From: JABDMH01 sp965223165
GTDB taxonomy: Bacteria; Bacteroidota; Bacteroidia; Chitinophagales; Saprospiraceae
Length of the DNA: 64,000 bases
Assembly (NCBI GenBank): GCA_965223165.1
Contig: CBDCVQ010000007.1
Span: 186,001 to 250,000, forward strand
Direction: 5' to 3'
This document shows positions 26,088 through 34,200 of this stretch, one piece after another. A model generated the notes under the pieces. The model was not told the origin of the DNA, ran no database searches, and was given only the letters and a program-made list of their open reading frames with translations. Positions within the stretch are counted from its first letter, which is position 1, and each line of letters opens with the position of its first letter. Made by a program: the position numbers and the translations under genes.

Positions 26088-27404
26088 AGGCTAAGACATA
26101 GTGTGTGCCTGCCTTCTGACCCATCTGTTTTATATAGCCGGACTCTACTAGTTCCGCCAAGTCCCTGGAGGCAGTTTCCCTTGAGATGTCGTTGAGAGCC
26201 TGATAGTCCTTATTCGCAATCCTGCCATGTTGCTTCATGTGCTTGATTACCTTGATCTGCCTGTCAGACAAGCCATCACTGCGGAGCCGAGGCTCATTGT
26301 ATTTGTCCTGATAAAGGGTGACCGACAACCCTGACTGGATCTCCTCAAAGAGGGGTCTAGGCAATCCTGCCTCTCTGCATGAGCTGAAGATCTTCTGGGT
26401 GCCACTGCCAAATTGTTCGATATAACCGCCTAGGTAGCAAACGTTAGCAATGAGTGGATTCCTCCTGACGGAGTTATGAGTCTCAGCCAGCTTCTCTATC
26501 GTCAGACCCCCAGGCAGCCCACCAGGGTTCCACAAATAGAGCCTGTCATCGAATACCTTCATCTGGATGTCCGAGCCTTGGGTGTAGTTCAGTCCCTATG
26601 TATCAGGGCATGAAGAAGCATCTCTCTCAATGCAAGATCGGGATACTCTGGTGTCTCCTGCCTGACTACACCCTGATAGCTAAACATCCTCGTCAAGTAT
26701 TTGCTGACAAGCAGCTTGGGGACTTCGTAAATAATTTCGATCAAATTGCTCTCTAGCTGGTTATCGTGTCTGATATCGCTTTCGGAAGCAAATCTTCCAA
26801 TTCTCAGTCTTGCACTTGGCAGAAAACGACTGGGGTTCTTTCCAAACAAGATTATTCCTGCACGGGTAATTGCACCATCAATCACCAATCCCAGCTTCTC
26901 CAGGAGCTCCTCATTCGTCAGCTCGTTCAATCTTTCGATCCTCTGCTTGGCTTGCGTGTCCTTTCTGAATTTAGCGATGCTCTCCTCGTCAAGATCGTCC
27001 AAAGTAGCCCTGGTTTCGGTGCCACTATCCCAGTAGGTTCCGGTTTTCTGCTGTAGAAAGTCGTTCAATGCTGGACCGGAAAGTTCCATAGTGTTACTTC
27101 CAGAGCGTTTGTAGTATTTGCTCCTGAAGGAAATGGGGGTGCTGCTTGGGGATACATTCACACAGACAAAGTCAAGTCCATCCTCAATGCGTTGCTCTAC
27201 GTGGCATACGATACCCATGTAGTTTTTGGTCTGATCGGGAACGAGTGTGAGTAATCTCGACACGTTGTCTACACCTATTACCTGCCCTTGGTCATTGAGA
27301 CCAATGTAGAGCAAGCCTCCCTGAGAGTTGGCAAAGCCGCAGATCTCCTTCAGGCAGTCGTCGTTCCATTGACTCTTAAACTCCGTATGCTGGTTCTCCT
27401 GCAT
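26086..27404 (-). pseudogene. AlbA_2/Schlafen-like ATP-binding regulator, frameshifted
   Basis: The N-terminal AlbA_2 domain (ENQHTEFKSQW, LKEICGFANSQGGLLYIGL) and linker (TRAGIILFGKNPSRFLP, LREMLLHALIHRD) run from 27404 to 26589. A stop follows. In another frame the protein continues YTQGSDIQMKVFDDRLYLWN, GGLPGGLT and IEQFGSGTQKIF, with a C-terminal winged helix (DRQIKVIKHMKQHGRI, ISRETASRDLAEL), to 26086. Conserved relatives read HRDYT at this point, so a 5-bp insertion (GAACT-like duplication near 26586-26592) has broken a gene of about 440 aa. Such proteins are regulators or defence-associated factors in islands. Confidence 0.8.
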
Positions 27405-27492
27405 AGTACTGATCAGGGGGCTAAAGATAGCCATTATACTACCCATCTAGCTGAAGGAGTCAACCCGGCTTCATAGATAAAAATGCCCCGTC

Positions 27493-27669
27493 CTAGCTCG
27501 CCCTCCTGAGTGTCAGTCCACGGGCTTCTAAGACAGCCTGGACTTCGGCAAGTGCTTTCTCTCCAATGCCTTTCATAGCCAGCAGGTCAGCAGGGGAGTG
27601 TTTCAGCAGGGCGGAGAGGGTGACAATGTCATTTCTCTTCAGCGATCTGCCGGAGGAATTGCTGCACAT
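27493..27669 (-). CDS. Mini-protein resembling RNA polymerase alpha C-terminal (HhH) domain
   Basis: The 58-aa frame reads LKRNDIVTLSALLKHSPADL followed by LAMKGIGEKALAEVQAVLEA and RGLTL. This is the helix-hairpin-helix pattern of the RNA polymerase alpha-CTD (SL-R--I-T---LL---DLL---G-G-KSL-E). Its start overlaps the preceding gene by 41 nt. A free alpha-CTD-like protein in an element could bind UP-element DNA or transcription factors, which is inference. Confidence 0.5.
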   Translation of the reverse strand: MCSNSSGRSLKRNDIVTLSALLKHSPADLLAMKGIGEKALAEVQAVLEARGLTLRRAS

Positions 27670-27838
27670 CTTGCTTGTGCTCCTGGATGCACTCTATACT
27701 GCCTTTCATGAACCCCTCGGCGTAAGGATGTGACGGATTCTTGAAGGCACTGGCAAGTGCGACCGCTGTAGCAGGGGAGTGCTTTTGCATCTTATATCCG
27801 GCATTGAAGCCCTTTGTCATTATGGCATCGTGATCCAT
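27629..27838 (-). CDS. Hypothetical small protein
   Basis: The 69-aa helical, soluble product (FNAGYKMQKHSPATAVALAS, EGFMKGSIECIQEHKQDVQQ) starts in an ATGA-type overlap with the HTH gene upstream and overlaps the alpha-CTD-like gene downstream. The three probably form one operon. No family is recognised. Confidence 0.55.
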   Translation of the reverse strand: MDHDAIMTKGFNAGYKMQKHSPATAVALASAFKNPSHPYAEGFMKGSIECIQEHKQDVQQFLRQIAEEK

Positions 27839-28155
27839 CAGAATGTGTTTTTTGCGTGAGCTTCGATATACTCCAGGACAGACTCTCTGTCGTACAGTAT
27901 CAGCTTCCGGCTAGGTTGGCTATATCGGATTTTGCCCTCATCACGTAGCTTCTGCAGCGTGGACTTGGATGAGATCCCCAGCATTCGCATGACCTCCTCA
28001 TCCCTGATCCATTTATCCTCCTGACCAACCTGTTGTTTTGAAACTCTGGCAACCACTTCTTCAACCAGCACATAGAAGGCTTCAGATTCGAGGCAGATGA
28101 TGTTGATATTGTTGCTGAAGGTTGGCACGTCTGGCTCGATTACGGTCGATGGCAC
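27838..28155 (-). CDS. Helix-turn-helix protein, excisionase-like
   Basis: The 105-aa protein ends with the HTH_17/MerR-type excisionase fold (WIRDEEVMRMLGISSKSTLQKL, split as WIRDEEVMRML and SKSTLQKLRDEGKIRYSQP, then ILYDRESVLEYIE). In Bacteroidota elements such genes sit beside the att site and help the integrase excise. It lies at the opposite end of the element from the integrase, adjacent to attR and to the right arm-type site, and is first in a three-gene operon. Confidence 0.75.
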   Translation of the reverse strand: MPSTVIEPDVPTFSNNINIICLESEAFYVLVEEVVARVSKQQVGQEDKWIRDEEVMRMLGISSKSTLQKLRDEGKIRYSQPSRKLILYDRESVLEYIEAHAKNTF

Positions 28156-28226
28156 ATAACGTCATGATCAACAATGTTTTGAGGTTCATAGTTCCTTTCA
28201 CGATTAAGGAAGAAATTTGCCTGAGA

Positions 28227-28248
28227 TGTTTGAACATAGTTTGAACAA
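28227..28248 (+). repeat. Integrase arm-type site, right copy
   Basis: This is an exact 22-bp copy of 16958-16979, with two GTTTGAACA units 11 bp apart. It sits 41 bp inside attR and 72 bp upstream of the excisionase-like gene. Confidence 0.65.
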
Positions 28249-28288
28249 AGAAAAATGCCGGTCGAAAGAACCGGCATAAAGCTTTGAC

Positions 28289-28343
28289 AATCAGCGTAGC
28301 GTGGGGGAGACTTGAACTCCCGACCTCAGGATTATGAATCCTG
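28289..28343. repeat. Right attachment-site repeat (attR)
   Basis: It is identical to 16802-16856 and forms the 3' half of the intact tRNA gene. Integration therefore left the tRNA functional by supplying its 3' part. Confidence 0.9.
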
Positions 28344-28370
28344 CGCTCTAACCAGCTGAGCTACCACGCC
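28297..28370 (-). tRNA. tRNA-CAU (elongator Met or Ile2)
   Basis: The 74-nt tRNA folds fully. The acceptor is GGCGTGG with CCACGCT (first pair G-U), the anticodon stem CAGGA/TCCTG around the loop TTCATAA (anticodon CAT), the T arm GGGAG-TTCAAGT-CTCCC, and the discriminator A. No CCA is encoded. The anticodon stem lacks the three G-C pairs of initiator tRNA, so it is elongator Met or lysidine-modified Ile2. It is the integration target of the island. Confidence 0.95.
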
Positions 28371-28947
28371 ATCCATCGCTCGTGGGCCTGTTCCCGACCG
28401 CCATCGGTCAAGCAGCGACCACACCTCGAATCCTCTCTTGGGAGGGCTGCAAATATAAAACAGTTTCGGGTAATCGATCGGCGATTGACGGTATGGTCAG
28501 GGCAATCGCAGTATTCAAGGTCTCAGGGTGACAGCGAGCTACGATGGCGTTTGGCGTCCCCGCCAAAACGCGGCCTGATCTGGCTGGGTGGCCTTGGAGA
28601 TTAGTGTCCGATGGGAATAACTCAACAAGAGCAGCGACCTAGCCGTCTCAGGCGTCCTCGCCTGACACATACTAGCAAGGTTATGCCATGGAGTAGTCGT
28701 CCTATGTGTGTGCATCTACCAAAGTAGGGCGTCCTGTCAGCAATGCTTTTGGCCGTAGATAGATACGTGCAGAAGCCTACAGTGCGATTGCCCTGACGGT
28801 ATGGTTTTAGTATGGTTGAGTCTTTCCTCATGGTCCTGACCCAAGGGCAGCAGGCTGCGTCAAAACATTCCGACGCAGAAAAATTCGATTCCTTGATCAT
28901 TTAGGTATCTTCCTCCTTCTCAAATTCGTAAGGAAGATGGCTAACAA
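28371..28947. other. Intergenic region without a supported gene
   Basis: The stretch contains a 14-bp inverted repeat (TCAGGGCAATCGCA at 28497-28510, its complement at 28783-28796) and two direct copies of GACGGTATGG beside it. A GGCG-rich dyad lies near 28535-28560. A 92-aa minus-strand frame is cysteine/arginine-rich with no family features and is not accepted. Confidence 0.4.
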
Positions 28948-30015
28948 ATGAGCGTATTGAAGCATTGGCATAAAGTGGTTCCCCTGTTGGCCCTGATCGT
29001 CTATCTATTCGGCCTGCAAAAGGGTCATCCGGCCCTGCAGGTACTGGTGGGATTACTGCTCATCGGCTCGATTCTTGCCGCGGTACACAATTCGGAGATC
29101 ATCGCTCACCAAGTGGGCGAACCCTTTGGCACCATCATTCTGGCCATAGCCATTACCATCATAGAGGTGGCTTTGATCGTCTCCCTGATGATGGCCGGTG
29201 GCGAGAAGGCAGCCTTCCTGGCTAGGGACACCGTGTTCTCCGCCGTCATGATCATCCTGAATGCCATCATCGGTAGCTGCATCGTCGTGGGAACGCTCAA
29301 GCACTTCGAACAGACTTTTCAAGAGAAATCGGTGAACACAGCACTGGTCAGCCTGATCGCCATCCTGACCTTATCCCTCATCCTGCCAAATTTTACTAAT
29401 CAGAGCGTGGGCGCCATGGCAAACCTGCTGGTCTTTGTGGCCTTTGCCTCCTTGGTGATCTACGCCGCCTTCCTATTTGTTCAGACCGTACGTCATCGCA
29501 ACTATTTCCTGCCGGAGGAGCAAGTAGCGGATACACAGCCGCATCACAAGGCAGCCCTCGACTGGCAGATGATCTTTAGCGTTGGCAATTTGTTGCTGAG
29601 CTTGGTGGTGGTGGTCCTTTTGGCCAAATCACTGTCTCCCAAGATAGAAGCGCTCGTCATCGGAGCTGGTCTACCCCAGGCCCTGGTCGGAGTAGTGATC
29701 GCAACGGTGGTCTTGCTGCCAGAGTCTATTGCCGCGATTCGCGCTGCCAACCGAAACGACATTCAAACCAGTCTGAATCTATCGTTTGGCTCCGCGCTGG
29801 CGGCCATAGGACTGACGATACCTGCCGTCGTAGTCGTGGGCAACATGGTCGACGTCAACGTGGTGCTGGGTCTAGACATTACTTCGATCATCTTGTTGGG
29901 ATTGTCCATTGCCACGGTCATGCTGTCCCTGAGCAAAGGCAAGACCAATATCGTCTACGGCGTCATCCTCCTCGTCAATTTTGTCGCCTTCCTCTTCGTC
30001 ACGATCAATGCCTAA
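28948..30015 (+). CDS. chaA: Calcium/sodium:proton antiporter of the CaCA family (ChaA-like)
   Basis: The 355-aa protein has about eleven membrane helices. The duplicated CaCA alpha repeats show the expected acidic residues: GEPFGTIILAIAITIIEVALI in the first half (shown to the Glu) and LVGVVIATVVLLPESIAAIRA in the second. It should extrude Ca2+ or Na+ in exchange for protons across the inner membrane. Length and topology agree with ChaA. It stands alone with no visible regulatory element. Confidence 0.9.
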   Translation: MSVLKHWHKVVPLLALIVYLFGLQKGHPALQVLVGLLLIGSILAAVHNSEIIAHQVGEPFGTIILAIAITIIEVALIVSLMMAGGEKAAFLARDTVFSAVMIILNAIIGSCIVVGTLKHFEQTFQEKSVNTALVSLIAILTLSLILPNFTNQSVGAMANLLVFVAFASLVIYAAFLFVQTVRHRNYFLPEEQVADTQPHHKAALDWQMIFSVGNLLLSLVVVVLLAKSLSPKIEALVIGAGLPQALVGVVIATVVLLPESIAAIRAANRNDIQTSLNLSFGSALAAIGLTIPAVVVVGNMVDVNVVLGLDITSIILLGLSIATVMLSLSKGKTNIVYGVILLVNFVAFLFVTINA

Positions 30016-30069
30016 GGACCTCGCCAGAGTCATCCCGTGCCCTCCCGCTGCTGAGAATTCCCCTATATT

Positions 30070-31056
30070 ATGGGCTTAAACGCTCCACAGATGTTCGACC
30101 CTATCACCTTGAGGCACTTAGCCATTCCGACGATCATTCTACTGTCGCTGTCCCTCCTCGATTGCGCGGCGCCGGTACTGCGACCCTCGGGCCTTCAGCC
30201 TACGTCGTCAGTCACCCTCCGTCTGGGTGATCTTTCCGTCACCTTTGTCGACAACCAGGCCTTGCCACCGGATCACCGGGCCGGTTACAATGGGATAGCC
30301 TCCCTTCGCCATAGAGAGGAGGAAGCGTCTCCCTTTGTACCACTCTACGCGGGATTTAACCTGGAGCACATCTTTGGTGGAGATAGCCTGCAAGCCCTCT
30401 TTGAGCCACGAAAACACCCGATGGAATTGTACCGGATGAGCGATAAAGAGGTGCAGTTGTACCAATCACCCACGCCCCTGTCGCGTATGGAAAGTCTGAC
30501 CACCTTCACCCTGGTGGAACCGCACTACATCGATGTGACATTCCGCTGCCGATTCATGCCCAGTGACTTCTTCAAGCATGGATATGCCGGTATATTTTGG
30601 GCCAGCTATATCCAGGCGCCGCAGGATATTCGTTTGCACTTTAGGGGAAGCGTGAGCGACGACCAAGAAGAGCAATGGATCGCTGCCTACTCGCCCCGTC
30701 ACGGTGAGGCCAGCACGCATCTGGCAGCCGACGATCACGAGCAGATCTACTTTGCCGAGAACTTCAATGTTACCCTGGCCTCGCACTTTTCGCCACATCG
30801 CTTCACCGAGCCGTATTACTATGGTCGATTTGGGCAAATGGCCTTGGCATATTTCTTTGACTCGGATGAAATCATCCGGTTTTCGCAGTCACCGACCGGA
30901 GGTGGTGACAAGAACCCGGCCTGGGATTTTCAGTATTTGATCCCGGATTTCGACTTTGACAAGGTGTATACATTCCGCGCCCGTATGGTCTACAAGCCCT
31001 TTGTCGATCCATCGGACATTACCCAAGAATTTAGGTCCTGGTCCAGCGGCCATTGA
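30070..31056 (+). CDS. Uncharacterised exported protein, probable lipoprotein
   Basis: A signal peptide (HLAIPTIILLSLSLLDCAAP) with a cysteine at the expected lipid-attachment place precedes about 290 residues of beta-rich sequence (SVTLRLGDLSVTFVDNQALP, FRCRFMPSDFFKHGYAGIFW, IRLHFRGS, YYYGRFGQMALAYFFDSDE). Aromatic-rich strands of this kind are common in carbohydrate-active or sugar-binding beta-sandwich proteins, but no catalytic motif can be named. The start may be 30070 or the ATG at 30091. It is 54 bp from chaA and convergent with the esterase gene. Confidence 0.6.
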   Translation: MGLNAPQMFDPITLRHLAIPTIILLSLSLLDCAAPVLRPSGLQPTSSVTLRLGDLSVTFVDNQALPPDHRAGYNGIASLRHREEEASPFVPLYAGFNLEHIFGGDSLQALFEPRKHPMELYRMSDKEVQLYQSPTPLSRMESLTTFTLVEPHYIDVTFRCRFMPSDFFKHGYAGIFWASYIQAPQDIRLHFRGSVSDDQEEQWIAAYSPRHGEASTHLAADDHEQIYFAENFNVTLASHFSPHRFTEPYYYGRFGQMALAYFFDSDEIIRFSQSPTGGGDKNPAWDFQYLIPDFDFDKVYTFRARMVYKPFVDPSDITQEFRSWSSGH

Positions 31057-31062
31057 TCTTGA

Positions 31063-32280
31063 TTAGCGAGACAAGATTTGCGCGGGCGAAGTCTTCTTGA
31101 GCAATATCAAACCATCAAAACTGGTCCCTAATGTCAGCTCATTGATGCCATTGAGATTGACGAAACTATGATTGACAATCACCGGCCGATCTATCCAGAC
31201 TTTGAGCCCGGGATCACTATCGCCGATATCCCTAAAGGAGATGGCAAATGGGGCCGACGCCGCCAGGTGCTGAATGTCCTCCGTGTGCCGGGGTCTCGCC
31301 ATCCTCTCCACGGTCCCATGGTTGGTGCTATAGCGACCTTCGGCCGCGAATATGCCGATGCTGTACATCGATTGGTCCAATGCGGTATCCAGCACTTCAC
31401 CAAATACCAACTCGCGCTCGTTTTGCCGGGCGACGTGGTAGTTGTGCCCGGATACGATCACCTTTTTCTCCGGATAAATCGTATCGGCAAACCAGAGAAT
31501 ATTCTCAGCCATCATCGAATCGCGAGTGGCAAAGCGGCGCCGATAGTCCGGATGTGCCTTGAACCTCCACATATAATCTAGATAGGCCAGGCGGTTTCGT
31601 AAGGTCTGCTTGACCAACATAGACCATCCGTCCTTGGTAGCGTGCAAGGGCTCCCGTGCCAACAGCTGCCGGTAGTCAGCGGAGAGCCCCTCCACCGTAG
31701 GGCCGATTTGTGAAATCATCGTATCCTTCCGCTGCTGCAATCGCCGAGCTACCTCTGTAAAGCGCCGCTCCAGATCCACCCAACTCGTATCCAAACCGGA
31801 TTGATCCAGCCATGTCGCCAATAGACGCTGAAATGCGCGGCCACTACGCTGTACATCCACCCCTCCTATCGTCAATTGTGGTCGGTCTTTGATGTACTCC
31901 ATGAGATCCAGGTACGCGTCTGTGCGCCAAGGTCCAAATAGCCCTGCGCGCAGCATCTGTTGCTCCGAAAGTTGATCTCGCAATACATTGGCTGCGGCAA
32001 GCTCGCCAATGCCCGATTCAAAAAGCAAGACCTCGTACCCCATCTCTTCGTGCAAGTACTGGATCAACCGGACCTTGAGACGGTTGATCTCACGAGATCC
32101 GTGGGTAAACTCTCCTAGTACCACCACACGCTTGTGTCGCAACACCTCCTGGAGGAAGCTCAAATCGGCGGAAGGCCCCATATCGGAGAAACCAAAGTCG
32201 GCACCGACCCCGGACTGCGACGCCAAAGGGATAGCGCCTAAGATGTAGAAAAGCCAACCAAGGAAGAAGCAACGCTTCAC
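31063..32280 (-). CDS. Erythromycin-esterase-like protein, exported
   Basis: The GTG start at 32280 gives a signal peptide (VKRCFFLGWLFYILGAIPLA) just 4 bp after the upstream hydrolase remnant. The mature part shows the erythromycin esterase superfamily pattern: VVVLGEFTHGSREINRLKVR (catalytic Glu/His), YEVLLFESGIGE, IGGVDVQRSG and VIVSGHNYHVAR. Relatives hydrolyse macrolide lactones or other esters; most environmental members have unknown substrates, so resistance cannot be inferred. A longer frame from 32397 would overlap the remnant and lacks a signal peptide at its start. Confidence 0.8.
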   Translation of the reverse strand: MKRCFFLGWLFYILGAIPLASQSGVGADFGFSDMGPSADLSFLQEVLRHKRVVVLGEFTHGSREINRLKVRLIQYLHEEMGYEVLLFESGIGELAAANVLRDQLSEQQMLRAGLFGPWRTDAYLDLMEYIKDRPQLTIGGVDVQRSGRAFQRLLATWLDQSGLDTSWVDLERRFTEVARRLQQRKDTMISQIGPTVEGLSADYRQLLAREPLHATKDGWSMLVKQTLRNRLAYLDYMWRFKAHPDYRRRFATRDSMMAENILWFADTIYPEKKVIVSGHNYHVARQNERELVFGEVLDTALDQSMYSIGIFAAEGRYSTNHGTVERMARPRHTEDIQHLAASAPFAISFRDIGDSDPGLKVWIDRPVIVNHSFVNLNGINELTLGTSFDGLILLKKTSPAQILSR

Positions 32281-32284
32281 ATCG

Positions 32285-32692
32285 TCATTCTCGATCCAAA
32301 ACCAAAAGCTCCACCGAGGACGGTCTCGCGGCATCGTGATGGATGCGGTGCGTGACCCGGATAAAATCTTCTTCGTCACACCGGTAAATGTCGACAAACT
32401 GCTGCGGATTTCGATCCACCAGAGGAAACCAGGTGTTTTGCACTTGGATCATCATCTTGTGCCCAGGTGAGAACGTATGCGCTAAATCAGGAATCTCAAA
32501 GGATACTTCCGTGACTTGTCCAGGCACGAATGGCTCGGGATGTTCAAAGCTGTTCCGAAAGCGACCCCGGAGTACCTCGCCCCGCACTAGCATCTGGTAT
32601 CCACCCATCGGGACCGATTTTTCATTGGAGGGATAGTCTTCCACTTGATCCCGAAAGACGTCCATCAACTTTACGACATTATCCGTAAACAG
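32285..32692 (-). pseudogene. X-Pro dipeptidyl-peptidase/CocE (S15) hydrolase, C-terminal remnant
   Basis: The frame encodes NVVKLMDVFRDQVEDYP, PMGGYQMLVRGEVLRGRFRN, IPDLAHTFSPGHKMMIQVQN and WFPLVDRNPQQFVDIYRC, the C-terminal jelly-roll of S15/CocE serine hydrolases. The alpha/beta hydrolase part with the catalytic triad is absent, and the sequence upstream of about 32692 no longer matches. This is the tail of a deleted gene. Confidence 0.8.
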
Positions 32693-33062
32693 AAATCGCA
32701 GTCCATAGATCATGTGTTGAAGTAACTCCTCAATGGCTTCTCTTCGGCCATAGAAATTGCAAACAACCATTGATCTGCTCCTCCTCCAACGCATGCGCAG
32801 GACAGACAAAATAAACGCTAATCTTCGCAATGCATCGCCCGGAGCTCTTCAATGTCGACTCTGACATTCCGCCGAGCTGTACTTTCTGCTCCAACTTGGC
32901 ATACATTGCGCTATAATCCTTTAACTTCCCTCTTAGCTTTGTCGATGATGGTTTGGCTGTTTCGCAGTCTTTTTCATCTTTTCAAAATTTTAGATTTAAG
33001 TAAAAGTCCTGAGTTCGGAAATTACTGCGATTCGGCCAGCCATCGCCGATAGTCAAGACAGA
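32693..33062. other. Junction region between two remnants
   Basis: No gene can be supported. It separates the truncated S15 hydrolase from the degraded IS630 copy and is probably the deletion scar. Confidence 0.35.
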
Positions 33063-33947
33063 GGGACTAGCTCGAGCGATTTATGAGCGGCCAAGAACTT
33101 GTGCCCACCTTAAGAAGGTGAATCCGATGATTGCCTGTAGTGATCCTCCGGCAGGTCATTCACGGTGGACAGATACGGATGATTACAGATGAATATATTG
33201 AAATTAGCAATGAGGCAGTCATAAGCAGAGAAACGGTACGCGGTATTTTAAAAAAAGTAAACTAAAACCATGGCAGAAGAAGATGTCGTGTATAGTAAGC
33301 TCAATGGTGAATTTCTTGCCAATATGGAAGACGTGCTGGAAGTATATCAGTCGGATCCTTTGCCAGGGGTACGTCGTATCTGTATGGATGAACGATCTTG
33401 TCAACTAACAGGAGAGGTGTATAGTCCGATACCAATGAAGCCGGGGAGTGCTAAGAAACTGGATAATGAATATAAACGAGAAGGTACCTGTGCTGCATTT
33501 TTAGCCTATGACATAGACTCAGGCGAACGATTTGTCTGGTTAAATAGGACGCGCACAAAAAAGGACTATGCCACCTTTATGAATTGGATTAGCCGCAAAA
33601 AGCGATATCAACAGGCAGAAAAGATAATCGTGGTGCAAGACAATCTCAATACCCACACCTACGGTTCGTTCTATGAACATCTCCCTACAGAAAGAGCTAG
33701 TGAGCTAAGAAAAAAATTTGAATTTCACTATACGCCAAAACATGGGAGTTGCTTGAATATGGCGGAAATCGAATTTGCAGTCCTCAGCCGCCAATGTCTA
33801 AATCGTCGTATAGCCGGCATAGAAGAAATGGACAAAGAAATTCAAGCCTGGCAGTTCAAAAGGAATCGAAACAAAGTAAAAATATCTTGGTCATTCACTG
33901 TGGATGAGGCTAGAAAGACCATGCAAAGGCATTACGTATTTGACTAA
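33063..33947 (+). pseudogene. IS630-family transposase, frameshifted and 5'-truncated
   Basis: The catalytic half is readable from 33270: Asp in RRICMDERSCQL, Asp in IVVQDNLNTHTY and Glu in NMAEIEFAVLSRQ, to a TAA at 33947. Upstream pieces of the N-terminal helix-turn-helix part occur in other frames (ACSDPPAGHSRWT; VISRETVRGILKK; KLKPWQKKM), so at least two frameshifts are present. The first DNA-binding helix is missing. No terminal inverted repeats could be matched with confidence. Confidence 0.8.
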
Positions 33948-33974
33948 TATTCTTTGTCTTGTCGCTGTACAGAG

Positions 33975-34198
33975 AGGCTGTAGAATTACGGGCTCCATTT
34001 GGATCGCGACGTTATTTTGTCCGCAGCCAAGGCATGACCGAACGATCGCGTAGAGTCGAGCATGACAATGCGAGAAGTGAATGAGCGAACCGCGACAGTG
34101 GGTGGGTGGCTCGCAACAGCTACTGCGAGGCCTTGCACCGAAGCATACAGGCAAAGGAACTAGCGACCAAATCAGCGTTCGTATTTCAACAGCTTCCT
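33975..34198 (+). ncRNA. Dispersed structured repeat, copy A
   Basis: This ~224-bp non-coding element shares a ~140-bp core (from TTTTGTCCGCAG) with 52328-52556. Its ends are self-complementary (GCTGTAGAATTACG against CGTATTTCAACAGC). The core contains hairpins GCAT-GACA-ATGC (34060-34071), CCGC-GACA-GTGG (34090-34101) and CTCGCA-ACAGCTAC-TGCGAG (34110-34129). Differences from copy B keep these stems paired. It ends 2 bp before the stop codon of the convergent amylase gene. It may be an RNA gene, a MITE-like element or both. Confidence 0.55.
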
Positions 34199-34200
34199 AG

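Larger units (their letters stand above)
16802..28343. mobile_element. 11.5-kb integrative element in tRNA-CAU
   Basis: The region is bounded by the 55-bp direct repeat and has a tyrosine integrase at one end and an excisionase-like HTH gene at the other. It looks more AT-rich than its surroundings and carries AbiE-type defence genes, a serine recombinase, an IS and small unknown genes. No relaxase, coupling ATPase or phage structural gene is visible. It is therefore a small integrative, perhaps mobilisable or satellite-like element rather than a full conjugative element or prophage. Confidence 0.85.

Noticed and set aside
28622..28900. A 92-aa minus-strand frame
   Set aside because: Its Cys/Arg-rich composition and the lack of any domain or signal make it an unlikely gene.
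31063..32280. Macrolide resistance gene
   Set aside because: The erythromycin-esterase fold is common in environmental bacteria with other substrates; sequence alone does not support resistance.
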